A DNA stretch of 61,967 nucleotides. Origin: Micavibrio sp. GTDB lineage: Bacteria; Pseudomonadota; Alphaproteobacteria; Micavibrionales; Micavibrionaceae. The translations under genes and the position numbers were made by a program. The stretch spans positions 464 to 62,430 of the forward strand of contig DUBU01000033.1 of NCBI GenBank assembly GCA_012960155.1, read 5' to 3'. The notes below the pieces were generated by a model. It made no database searches. It was given only the letters and a program-made list of their open reading frames with translations, and was not told the DNA's origin. This document shows positions 8,542 to 16,716 of the stretch, piece after piece (position 1 is the first letter of the stretch; each line of letters begins with the position of its first letter).

Positions 8542-9270
8542 TTAAGGATTAATGACATTACCCTCGGTGTCGAACCATACGACACCGCTTCCTAACATAA
8601 CGCCGTCATTGTTACAGAACAGACTGTGCGGAATGTCGTTAATCACAAGCTGGCGGTATTCATCGCTTAGCTCTTTCGCATAACCGAAATCTTTTTGTAG
8701 TGTTTCCGCATCGCCTGCAGCCATCGCTTTCTGGAAATCTATGATACGCTGCTCGACCTTGGCATATTCTTCACCGCTCATATGGCATCTGCCGCCATCT
8801 TCTTGGACTGTCAGGGAATGGGCAACACGCAAATAAACCGGCTGCGACGGGCTGACACCACCTTTACCGGGTGACCCATGCCATGTGCCGACCATCACGT
8901 CTTCACAAAGCGGCTCATCGGTTTTGTAGGAGTTTTTCGGATCTTTTTCTACGAACTCAACTTCGAGTCTTCCACTAAGAGCGCCGTCTTGCAGAACAGT
9001 TGCGAACACCGCTTTGCGGCCGTCGCGTTCTGTTACCGTCATCGGCACAAGCTCTGCCGTTTCTTTGTAATACAGATTGGCTTTGCTGATATTGCTGAAA
9101 TCACAATCTTGCTCGTAGCCGCCATCATCTTTAGACATAGACAGGCTAATGACTTGCGTATCCTCGCCTTCTCCGATCGTACCGTGATAATCACTGAGCC
9201 AGATAGAAGCCGCATGTGCCGCCACAGTCCACGTTACCATTAAAAAAGCTACCAACACGAAATTTCGCAT
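8542..9270 (-). CDS. Unknown secreted protein
   Basis: The frame could start at a GTG (9276), but the ATG at 9270 has GGGGA seven bases upstream and is the better start, giving 242 residues. The first 20 or so residues are a signal peptide ending AAHA before ASIWL. The mature protein has six Cys, is beta-rich in its first 150 residues, and has a helical acidic section (KVEQRIIDFQKAMAAGDAET). I do not recognise the family. Periplasmic location is inferred. It converges with the 8110 gene. Confidence 0.65.
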   Translation of the reverse strand: MRNFVLVAFLMVTWTVAAHAASIWLSDYHGTIGEGEDTQVISLSMSKDDGGYEQDCDFSNISKANLYYKETAELVPMTVTERDGRKAVFATVLQDGALSGRLEVEFVEKDPKNSYKTDEPLCEDVMVGTWHGSPGKGGVSPSQPVYLRVAHSLTVQEDGGRCHMSGEEYAKVEQRIIDFQKAMAAGDAETLQKDFGYAKELSDEYRQLVINDIPHSLFCNNDGVMLGSGVVWFDTEGNVINP

Positions 9271-9363
9271 ATTCACATCCCCGAAATATTAAATATAGAT
9301 CAACGCACTCGCGTATCATACGCAAGTCTAAGGGCTAACCCTTCGCTTGAAAAGGATGTAAAA

Positions 9364-9798
9364 TCAGGAAAGTGCTTGGGCGGTTTTCTGCGTTAACAGG
9401 ATCTTGTAATAGTCGATCAACGCATCAGAACGCGGCAGCAGATTCTTTTTGAAGCTATCCGTTAAGTTCTGGAGATTTTCCAGCGTAAAGACCGTGCAAT
9501 TGCTCAAATGGAAGCTGTCCATGTTCCAATCATTAAACCCGCGTTTTTCAACGGATGTATCAATCAGATATGAAATGTCGCTATGGCGGTCATCGGCCTC
9601 GATGTTGTGCATCAGCTCGCGCAAAGCAGACTCTTCACCCTCGATCACTTGCAGGAATTTGCCGTTTACGAAGAACAGAACGCCTGTCACATTGCGTTTA
9701 CCGTTTTCAACCTTGGCAACTTTTTCAATATTGGCCAGCATCTCGTAAGCCTGTTCGGCAGGAAATGTAGCTGTGCTTATGTATGTTATTAAATGCAT
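9364..9798 (-). CDS. BLUF-domain blue-light sensor (stand-alone)
   Basis: A 144-residue protein. Residues 1-95 are a BLUF domain, which binds FAD and changes hydrogen bonding in blue light. The expected residues are all present: Tyr6 in LITYIST, Asn32 in ENGKRNVTGV, Gln50 in GKFLQVIEG, and Trp91/Met93 in DWNMDSF. Spacings agree with those I recall for AppA. The remaining 45 residues are a short helical cap as in other short BLUF proteins. There is no output domain, so it probably signals through a partner. Ordinary short palindromes such as GTAAGCTTAC (9827-9836) lie in the upstream region. Confidence 0.9.
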   Translation of the reverse strand: MHLITYISTATFPAEQAYEMLANIEKVAKVENGKRNVTGVLFFVNGKFLQVIEGEESALRELMHNIEADDRHSDISYLIDTSVEKRGFNDWNMDSFHLSNCTVFTLENLQNLTDSFKKNLLPRSDALIDYYKILLTQKTAQALS

Positions 9799-9903
9799 GT
9801 TATAACCCTAACGTACCGCCCTTACGGTAAGCTTACGCCCTAATAGATTGTTCTTGATTAGGTCGGTTTGTATATGGTTTGGTCGACAATAGCCAGAAAA
9901 AAC

Positions 9904-10545
9904 TCAATTATTTCTGATATTTACAATCAATGCGCGCAAAACCATATAGAGCAGTAACGCATTCAGTGTATGCCAGAAATAATGTACGCCAATCGGCAAT
10001 ATATCGCAGACCGCCAGATCAATGCTGCGAAATGTGAGCGACACTATGAACGTGCCCGCCGCAGTCAGCAGCAAGTAAGGTGCAGCTTTCTTCGTACGAG
10101 CATGATAAATACCCAGTCCACCAAGCATAATTAGGGCCGGCGCGTAAGATAGCGAACCGTTGAGCCAGCTTGCGGGCAACTGCGCGAACCCTGCAACCAG
10201 CACAACGAAAATGCCGAGCAAGCCCGCCGCCTTGGCGCGGGATACCCGCATCACCCCCGTGCCGTAGCTGTAAATAAATACAATCTGGAAGATCAAAATC
10301 GGCAGCACATCGGCCATCTGCGCCCAGCCCGTGGCCAGCGTATGAAACAGAAAACTTCCGACCCCGATTGCCGTTAAGATCAGCACCAGCGCCAGCGCAC
10401 GGATATCCGAAACGCCTTCTTTGCGCATCAACCGCCACGCCATAAAGGCTGCCACCAGAAAGAACGCATTACTGACCGCGTTTACAGGCTCACTCCAAAA
10501 CGCCCCATCAACCCGCTCACAATAGATATCGATGTAATCTTTCAT
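9904..10545 (-). CDS. Ceramidase-family (CREST) membrane hydrolase
   Basis: A 213-residue protein with about seven transmembrane helices. It begins with the family signature YCERVDGAFWSEPVNAVSN. The metal and catalytic residues of the alkaline ceramidase superfamily are in place: Ser64 and His68 in GSFLFHT, Asp79 in ADVLPI, and His188/His192 in GVHYFWHTLNALLLY. In the known family these bind zinc and hydrolyse an amide or related bond in lipids. Whether the substrate here is a bacterial sphingolipid is unknown. It begins 12 bases after the acyltransferase gene upstream on the same strand, so the two are probably an operon. Confidence 0.88.
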   Translation of the reverse strand: MKDYIDIYCERVDGAFWSEPVNAVSNAFFLVAAFMAWRLMRKEGVSDIRALALVLILTAIGVGSFLFHTLATGWAQMADVLPILIFQIVFIYSYGTGVMRVSRAKAAGLLGIFVVLVAGFAQLPASWLNGSLSYAPALIMLGGLGIYHARTKKAAPYLLLTAAGTFIVSLTFRSIDLAVCDILPIGVHYFWHTLNALLLYMVLRALIVNIRNN

Positions 10546-10557
10546 GTGCTTGTTCTC

Positions 10558-12486
10558 TCACTTCAGCCCTGTAGCGTTGACAATCGCCTTCACCTGCTCC
10601 GCAATTTCCTCTGCACCGAAGCGTGATAAATGCGAGCCATCATACCACAGATAAGGCTGCGTGCCGTCATTCAGGAAAACGGCACATTCGTCAGTATTTG
10701 AGCCGCATAAAACGCCGCGGGCATCGATCGCCAGGAAATCATTATCCTGCATGCCTTGCATCAGTAGAGTTGATGCGGCGTCTGCTGCCTGCGTAGGGAT
10801 CGTAATATCAGCTTCACCGCGGCGCAGATCTTTTTCAAGATCACCATAGATCGGATACGGCATGATAATGATCGGCGTTAGCCCCAGCACCTGCAGCTGC
10901 TCTGCTGTTGCCCGCAAGTTTTGTGGTATGAGCTGCGCCGCTGTCAGATCGGGCTCGTCTTCGTCAATCAGGATCGGCGCGCCGTCCGTATTCCGGCCGT
11001 CGAGATACCAGAGATAGGCAGACAGCATCACAACGTATCGAGCTCTCCCCTCATGTGCGAGTGCCTCAATATCACTCAACTGCGCTTCGTTATGAGCTTT
11101 GCAATCGCCCGCAAAATGCACTCCTAGTCTTTTGGGTTCGTTACGCAGCGTTCCCAATATTGACGGGCATGAATGTTTAATCAGTGCCTTTAGCCCTATG
11201 CCCGCCTCATTCAACACTTCCCCCAGCGGATAGCTAATGGCATCGGCGTAGCTGTCACCCCAAAGAATAACGACGTCTTCTTGGCCGTTATAGAACTGGT
11301 CGGCGGATGTGACCGATTCAATCTGCGTAACATTGTAGTAATTCTTGCGGAAGGCTTCGAGGGCGTTGGCCGTATTCATGCTGACCAGCCCGCCGAACAA
11401 CGCTAACGCCAATAATGCGGCAGCGGATGTTGTAAGAATGGCTTTGCGGGTCATAAAACTGCTGTTACGGAATGGCGCCTCGACATATTTCCAGGATAGA
11501 TAGGCCAGTGCTGCACTGCCCAGTATAGCGGCTATGCCCGTTAGATTGTGCAGATCATCAACAAAGTGATATTTCAGCAGCGCGAAAAGCGGCTGATGCC
11601 AGAGATAAGCACTATATGAAATCAGGCCGATACCGACGACAGGGGCAAAAGACAAAATCCTGTGCGTCAGCGCACCTTCACGGGCAAACAGGATCACCAG
11701 CACCGCACCCAATGTCGGGATGAGTGTTATCAGGCTCGGTGTCGGCGTATATTCATCAAAGGCGCAGCACGCCAGCACGATCATGAATACACCGACGGTG
11801 CTGAGCACTTGATTGGTTAGCGCGCCGGTTTGTATTTCGCGATTCCGCAGATAGAGCGCACAAAAAGCGCCGAGCAGTAATTCCCAGCCGCGGGTCGGCA
11901 ACAGGAAGAACGCCGCTGCAGGTTTGTGAATAGCGCCCCAATGCCCGATCGCCAGACTGCCGATGAAGATCAGCACCAGCAGCCCGATCAGCACCCTATG
12001 GCGCAGCGCGGCACCTAGTTTCCAACACAGCATCAAAAAGAGTGGAAAGAGAATGTAATACTGCTCCTCCACCGCGAGCGACCAAGTATGCAGCAGCGGT
12101 TTAAGCTCCGCCGCGCTCTCGAAATAGCCGCTTTCGCGCCAGAACAAAATGTTGGACGAGAATGTGCCGACGGCTAGCACACTCTGGGCGAAATCCTTCA
12201 TATCCTTGGGCGTAAGCCACATCCACGCAAACGGTATGGTGACGAGTACGACAAGGCATAAGGCGGGCAGAATACGCCGCGCGCGCCGTTCATAAAAACC
12301 AAGCAGGCTAAAACGTCTATCTTCCAGTTCATTAACGATGATGGTGGTAATCAGATAGCCGCTGATGACAAAGAATACATCAACGCCGACATAGCCGCCG
12401 CTGAACAGATCAAACCCTGCATGGAATAGAATGACAGGCAAAACTGCCAAGGCGCGAAGCCCGTCTATTTCGGCACGATATTTCAT
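10558..12486 (-). CDS. OafA-type membrane acyltransferase with C-terminal SGNH domain
   Basis: A 642-residue protein. Residues 1-360 are the acyltransferase-3 domain: DGLRALAVLPVILFHAG with the essential His22, GYVGVDVFFVISGYLI, then FYERRARRILPAL and SLAVEEQYYILFPLF, with about ten helices. The C-terminal 240 residues form an SGNH-hydrolase-like domain outside the membrane. It shows GDSYAD near residue 409 and the Asp/His pair in DGSHLSRFG near 615. Such two-domain proteins O-acetylate surface polysaccharide or peptidoglycan. It is followed by the ceramidase-family gene and preceded by a methyltransferase gene on the same strand, suggesting a surface-glycan or lipid modification group. Confidence 0.93.
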   Translation of the reverse strand: MKYRAEIDGLRALAVLPVILFHAGFDLFSGGYVGVDVFFVISGYLITTIIVNELEDRRFSLLGFYERRARRILPALCLVVLVTIPFAWMWLTPKDMKDFAQSVLAVGTFSSNILFWRESGYFESAAELKPLLHTWSLAVEEQYYILFPLFLMLCWKLGAALRHRVLIGLLVLIFIGSLAIGHWGAIHKPAAAFFLLPTRGWELLLGAFCALYLRNREIQTGALTNQVLSTVGVFMIVLACCAFDEYTPTPSLITLIPTLGAVLVILFAREGALTHRILSFAPVVGIGLISYSAYLWHQPLFALLKYHFVDDLHNLTGIAAILGSAALAYLSWKYVEAPFRNSSFMTRKAILTTSAAALLALALFGGLVSMNTANALEAFRKNYYNVTQIESVTSADQFYNGQEDVVILWGDSYADAISYPLGEVLNEAGIGLKALIKHSCPSILGTLRNEPKRLGVHFAGDCKAHNEAQLSDIEALAHEGRARYVVMLSAYLWYLDGRNTDGAPILIDEDEPDLTAAQLIPQNLRATAEQLQVLGLTPIIIMPYPIYGDLEKDLRRGEADITIPTQAADAASTLLMQGMQDNDFLAIDARGVLCGSNTDECAVFLNDGTQPYLWYDGSHLSRFGAEEIAEQVKAIVNATGLK

Positions 12487-12529
12487 GGCTGTTTTAATAA
12501 TCCCATATCCAAACCGCGCCTATGCCCTG

Positions 12530-13348
12530 CTACTTTTTCAAATTGGCAACGATCATAAACGGGAACATTTTAACCAGAACCGTGCGCAGCACGTTCGGAA
12601 TTTTGATGCGCAAGAAGCGGAACGGAAAGAAGAAGTAGCCGATCTCGATTTCCTGGAAACCTGCCGTTTTCAGCATCTCTTCAAATTCTTTACGCGTGTA
12701 GCTTTTACCGATCGGGTTATCCGCGCCATCATAAAGGCGCACAATGTCTTCTTTGGATGTCGCCTTATGGAAGGCGCGGCCGCGGCCTTTATCTTTCAGG
12801 AACAGACCCGATGCAAAATTAACGACAGGCAGCGCGAGTGACGCCATTTTCAGAAGCACGTTATCGTAATACACACTGACAGACGCTCGCCCGCCTGTTT
12901 TCAGAACGCGGTAAATCTCGTTCGCGCAGCTTTGCGTATCGGGGGTGTGGTGAATAACACCCTGACAGTTTACAAAATCAAATGTCTCGTCGGGGAAATC
13001 GATTTTCTCGGCATTGACCTTCACGGCATTGGTCGATGGTACGCGCAGCTTACAGATTTCCAGCGAGTTCGTGGACAGATCACCCGATGTTAAATCTTTC
13101 ACCTGACACTGCGTGGCGAACATACTGCTCCAGAAGCCGATGCCGCAGCCCAGATCGAGCGCTTTGTCATCGCTTTGCGGCAAATAGAACTGCTCGCGGT
13201 AATTCACGCCCGCAAAGACATCATCGTAGTAGGCCGCATCATGCTTCTCGAAAAACTGTTGTGAGCGTTCCTTGCTGAACTCTTCCTCACCTGTAAAAAG
13301 CGGGTTTTCGTTCCAGAATTTTTCAACATCTGTAATGCTATGAGCCAT
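12530..13348 (-). CDS. SAM-dependent methyltransferase (class I)
   Basis: A 272-residue protein. Motif I is KALDLGCGIGFWSS (63-75), the SAM-binding loop. The acidic motif II region follows (KVNAEKIDFPD), and NCQGVIHHTPD marks the methyltransferase-11 type. The last 70 residues are basic and hydrophobic (FFFPFRFLRIKIPNVLR) and may touch the membrane. The substrate is unknown. The next gene on the strand is the acyltransferase, 43 bases on, so modification of a surface glycan or lipid intermediate is a fair guess but not shown. Confidence 0.88.
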   Translation of the reverse strand: MAHSITDVEKFWNENPLFTGEEEFSKERSQQFFEKHDAAYYDDVFAGVNYREQFYLPQSDDKALDLGCGIGFWSSMFATQCQVKDLTSGDLSTNSLEICKLRVPSTNAVKVNAEKIDFPDETFDFVNCQGVIHHTPDTQSCANEIYRVLKTGGRASVSVYYDNVLLKMASLALPVVNFASGLFLKDKGRGRAFHKATSKEDIVRLYDGADNPIGKSYTRKEFEEMLKTAGFQEIEIGYFFFPFRFLRIKIPNVLRTVLVKMFPFMIVANLKK

Positions 13349-13445
13349 TGTTACTGCGCCATGTTTTGCTTAAACCGACACTCTTTATAGGGCAAAGCGC
13401 CCATGACAGCCATAGTAAAAAGTGATATTTCCCGCGATAGAATAC

Positions 13446-14141
13446 CTATCGCCAGTTACACAGGCTGCCGATGCGGCGGTATTCTTCGGGAGTGTCGACG
13501 ACTTTTTGGTATTTGCCGATTTCGGCCATGATTTCTTCGATGGAGATATCGACTGCTGTCTGGGTGTATTCACCTAACTCTTCTTCCAAACCAGCGGCAG
13601 TTTGGGCATCAAACGGGCCGCCGCCAACTTCGCTCATAAAATAGGCGTAGGCACCTTCGATGTTCTTTTCGAAGCGCTCAATATTCTTCTTCATAATTTC
13701 AGAGCCGACGAAGATGTGCTTCATTTCATGTTCCATCGCAGCATCGAAGCGGCAATCATCGCCATAGGCGCTGCGGGCGATATAGACAATCTGATTGAGG
13801 GTGACATTAACGTTCACTTCGCCGGGGACGAAGCAGTATTTCCCCGTTAAGCTGGCGCGCTGTTTGGGACTGATGTAAGAGGCGCTGGCTTTGACTTCGG
13901 AGCGTGTGATAGCGGGCGCGAAATTATTGCTAGGCAAGGCGGCGTGGCCATGATGGCCTTTATACATGGCAGTGATCTGCTTGACCGTCTTATCCTTATC
14001 CAGCAGCGGTTCAGGGATATCCAACACAGCCGTCACGATGGGCTTCGGCGGGTTATCACAATCCACCTGCGTGAGGGAGACTTGCTTATACGCAAAAACA
14101 CCCGCCACCATCAGAATAATCAGAATTGAAATAATGCGCAT
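13446..14141 (-). CDS. Membrane-anchored or secreted protein with HExxH motif
   Basis: A 231-residue protein with an N-terminal hydrophobic stretch (ISILIILMVAGVFAY) that anchors it or is cleaved. Residues 138-142 read HEMKH within DAAMEHEMKHIFVGSEIM, the zincin metal motif HExxH, so a metallopeptidase-like fold is plausible. A His-rich patch KGHHGHAA lies near residue 61. Four Cys in the periplasmic part could form disulfides. I do not recognise the family. The next gene upstream on the strand lies 11 bases away and shares a 17-base identical sequence over its start codon. Confidence 0.7.
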   Translation of the reverse strand: MRIISILIILMVAGVFAYKQVSLTQVDCDNPPKPIVTAVLDIPEPLLDKDKTVKQITAMYKGHHGHAALPSNNFAPAITRSEVKASASYISPKQRASLTGKYCFVPGEVNVNVTLNQIVYIARSAYGDDCRFDAAMEHEMKHIFVGSEIMKKNIERFEKNIEGAYAYFMSEVGGGPFDAQTAAGLEEELGEYTQTAVDISIEEIMAEIGKYQKVVDTPEEYRRIGSLCNWR

Positions 14142-14152
14142 GAAACCCTGAC

Positions 14153-14677
14153 TTAGCCTTCATCTCGATCATTTAATGTTGCTGTAGTATTTTTATAATT
14201 ATGTAGCTTAGCAACCAAACCTAAACTAACCACTCCCGATAGACACGCAGCGGGGAACATAATTAACATCAGACCCGCAAGATACAAAAAATCTTCAATG
14301 TTAGATACAACATCACGCAACCAAATCGCAAAAGACCCAATGCATATCAAGATGCCATAAAGACTGCCCCATAAACGGCGTCTCACTGCGCTCCAAGCGT
14401 TGAAAATCCTAATGTTTTCTGTCAACAGCATATTCAAAATAAATAGACCGAGCAAATTAGGCAGAAAAGAGTATTTAAAGGCCACATATACAACGAATGG
14501 CGAAGCAAGTAACGTAACAAAAAGTCCACTTGCAGCGGAATTCAATCGTCCTTCACTACCTAAACCTATTAAAGCCATCGCCAACGAGAAGTTAAGCTGC
14601 GATATCAGTGCAATCATCAGACAACTAGGTAAAATAACGAGTAGTGTCGGAAAAATGGAAGCTAGAATAATGCGCAT
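14153..14677 (-). CDS. Unknown four-helix membrane protein
   Basis: A 174-residue protein whose ATG follows AAAGGAG, a strong ribosome binding site. About four transmembrane segments are visible (near 8-28, 48-72, 98-120 and 128-152). Base composition is more AT-rich than the genes to its left. No family is recognised. Its stop is 11 bases before the HExxH gene, so the two are likely co-transcribed. Both genes begin MRII and share an identical 17-base stretch around the start. Confidence 0.65.
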   Translation of the reverse strand: MRIILASIFPTLLVILPSCLMIALISQLNFSLAMALIGLGSEGRLNSAASGLFVTLLASPFVVYVAFKYSFLPNLLGLFILNMLLTENIRIFNAWSAVRRRLWGSLYGILICIGSFAIWLRDVVSNIEDFLYLAGLMLIMFPAACLSGVVSLGLVAKLHNYKNTTATLNDRDEG

Positions 14678-14757
14678 GAAACTCCTTTGCTAAGGAGGGA
14701 TTATATGAGGTTTTATAAGGCACGCCAAGCGACGCGGTAAATTCCTATCCAAGCGCG

Positions 14758-14976
14758 TTATTTATGATCGTGGCCGCAACAAGAGCCGTCGTCTTTGTGG
14801 TCGTGTTTATGATCATGAGAAGCATGATCGTGGGAATGATCGTGACCACAGCACCCGTCATGGTGATGATGGTGGCCGTGCCCGCTCATCGGTGAACCCG
14901 CGCCCATCCCCGTACCCATCGGCATCGTCGTCGAGCCTTTCAGCATCTTTTTAATGAAGTCCATGTTTTTGGTCAT
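14758..14976 (-). CDS. His/Asp/Cys-rich metal-binding small protein
   Basis: A 72-residue protein. The first 30 residues are Met/Gly-rich, and the rest is a dense run of His and Asp with two CCGHDH blocks and a five-His run, 16 His in all. Such tails bind nickel, zinc, cobalt or copper. It could be a metal store or chaperone, like the His-rich tails of HypB, SlyD or ZIP/CDF proteins. No metal enzyme or transporter gene is adjacent, so the metal is unknown. A small protein with this composition is very unlikely to arise by chance from non-coding DNA. Confidence 0.7.
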   Translation of the reverse strand: MTKNMDFIKKMLKGSTTMPMGTGMGAGSPMSGHGHHHHHDGCCGHDHSHDHASHDHKHDHKDDGSCCGHDHK

Positions 14977-15085
14977 TTGGTTTGTTCCTTAAAATTACTA
15001 TGCCTATTAACTCAATAATAGCTTGATAGATATCTTATTAAAATGATTTACTTCGGAAACAAAAATCATAAAGGTAATTAATAAA

Positions 15086-16231
15086 ATGTCTGAAGATAAA
15101 TCATATGAAGATATACCTGAAGAAACAGATTCAGAAGACACTTATTCAAACGACGATCTATATAATATTAGTTCCTGGGGAGCGGACTTATCTTTCCGAG
15201 AACTAATTACAATGTATGATGAGGATGAATTATTAAAACCAGAGCTGCAACGCCATTATGTATGGGACAAAGTTGAAGCTAGTAGGTTTATTGACTCAAT
15301 TTTGTTAGGTCTTCCTGTTCCTAGTATCTTCTTAGCAAATACGCCTCAAGGCGATAAATTAATTATTGATGGATATCAGCGCATAATGACAATCTATGAC
15401 TATGTAAATGGTATATGGTCTAAGGATAATAGGGTTTTCAAGCTATCAAATAGCGACAAAATAAACGAACGCTGGAGAGGACTAGCATTTAAAGAGCTTA
15501 CTGAGAAAGAGCAGAAAAAAATTAGAAGTACTACTATTCACGCAATTGTTTTTGAGCAGACGCATCCTAGTGAAGACGACACAAGCTTATTCCAAATCTT
15601 TGAGAGAATTAATACTGGAGGACGGATTTTAACGGCACAAGAAATTAGAAATTGCGTCTATCAAGGTGAACTTAACAAATTACTTTTCAAACTTAATGAT
15701 AATTCGGAATGGAGAGACCTATATGGTTTAAAATCCCCCGAACCTAGAATGAAAGATATGGAATTTATTTTAAGGTTTCTTGCTCTAAACAATATGCAGT
15801 TTCCAGATGATCTAAAAGGCAAGATATCACTTAAAAAACATCTAAACACTTTCATGGAATGCTCAAAAAATAATTCCCAAGCTGCAATTAAAAGATTTGA
15901 AGGTAACTTTCAAAATACAATAAATTTTATCACCGAGCATATCGGCGATAACGCATTTTATAATATATCAATTGCTGATGACACAACGTTCAGAATTAGG
16001 AAAAGATTTTATCCTACCGTTTTTGACTCTGTGTGCATTTCTACGAATTTCGCTCTTTCAAAATTAGGTGACAAAATCATCACCCAGGATTTAGAAGATC
16101 GTAGATTAGCGCTTTTACAAAACTCAGAATATAGAAAATATGTTTCTGAAGGAACAATGCGATGTGATCACATATTTGGTAGAATTAACCTTGCCTGTAA
16201 TTACCTCTATGATATAAATTATGAAAAATAA
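15086..16231 (+). CDS. DUF262-domain protein of a two-gene putative defence module
   Basis: A 381-residue protein. After an acidic N-terminus come the DUF262 signatures: PELQRHYVWDKVEASRFIDS (53-72), LIIDGYQRIMTIYDY with DGYQR at 95-99, then FERINTGGRILTAQEIRNCV. DUF262 is the ParB-like nucleotide-using domain of GmrS/GmrD restriction enzymes and related proteins. The usual DGQQR is DGYQR here. No HNH nuclease (DUF1524) follows; the C-terminal 180 residues are helical. The gene is clearly more AT-rich than its neighbours, and its end overlaps the HEPN-like gene by 11 bases, so the two are translated together. I infer an acquired toxin/antitoxin-like or anti-phage module. Confidence 0.85.
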   Translation: MSEDKSYEDIPEETDSEDTYSNDDLYNISSWGADLSFRELITMYDEDELLKPELQRHYVWDKVEASRFIDSILLGLPVPSIFLANTPQGDKLIIDGYQRIMTIYDYVNGIWSKDNRVFKLSNSDKINERWRGLAFKELTEKEQKKIRSTTIHAIVFEQTHPSEDDTSLFQIFERINTGGRILTAQEIRNCVYQGELNKLLFKLNDNSEWRDLYGLKSPEPRMKDMEFILRFLALNNMQFPDDLKGKISLKKHLNTFMECSKNNSQAAIKRFEGNFQNTINFITEHIGDNAFYNISIADDTTFRIRKRFYPTVFDSVCISTNFALSKLGDKIITQDLEDRRLALLQNSEYRKYVSEGTMRCDHIFGRINLACNYLYDINYEK

Positions 16232-16712
16232 AGACGTAGCAACTAATCTTACTAATTGCTATTTGGAAATTAGAGAGATTAAGGCAATAATTTATAAAAA
16301 CAAAACTGCCAAATCCTCAGCATATTTAACAAAATATGCGCTCATGCGCATTTGTGGCTGCATTGAATATAATTTTAAAAATCTTATAATCGAAAGAATT
16401 ACGCATAAACGTACTAACAAACAAATCAAAAATTTTTTAGATAAAAAATTTCAAACTCAAGCTCAAAGTATTGAATACTCAAGAATATGCTATACCTTAA
16501 GATCGTTTGATGCAGATTGGCAAAAAAGGCTGAAAAATGACTTAGATGGTAGTCCTCATAAAAACCAAATAATCTCTGCTTTAAATTCTCTATCTGACGT
16601 TAGAAATTCATTTGCACATGGTGGATCTTCAACAATCACGATCGACGATCTCTACGCTCACCTAATGTATAGCATAGCCCTATTAAAAAAAGTTGATGCC
16701 TGTTTAAAATAA
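16221..16712 (+). CDS. HEPN-like protein, putative RNase partner of the DUF262 protein
   Basis: A 163-residue, fully helical, basic protein. Residues 128-133 read RNSFAH in DVRNSFAHGG, the R-x4-H motif of HEPN ribonucleases. The polar residue after Arg and the C-terminal position, followed by a final helix, match the family. From memory, the MAE_28990/MAE_18760 HEPN group is often found beside DUF262 genes; a profile search must confirm the subfamily. It overlaps the DUF262 gene by 11 bases and shares its AT-rich composition. The likely role is RNA cleavage on a trigger sensed by DUF262, an inference. Confidence 0.75.
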   Translation: MKNKDVATNLTNCYLEIREIKAIIYKNKTAKSSAYLTKYALMRICGCIEYNFKNLIIERITHKRTNKQIKNFLDKKFQTQAQSIEYSRICYTLRSFDADWQKRLKNDLDGSPHKNQIISALNSLSDVRNSFAHGGSSTITIDDLYAHLMYSIALLKKVDACLK

Positions 16713-16716
16713 AGCA

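Noticed and set aside
15086-16712. Full GmrSD type IV restriction enzyme
   Set aside because: The DUF1524 HNH nuclease half is absent; the second gene is HEPN-like instead.
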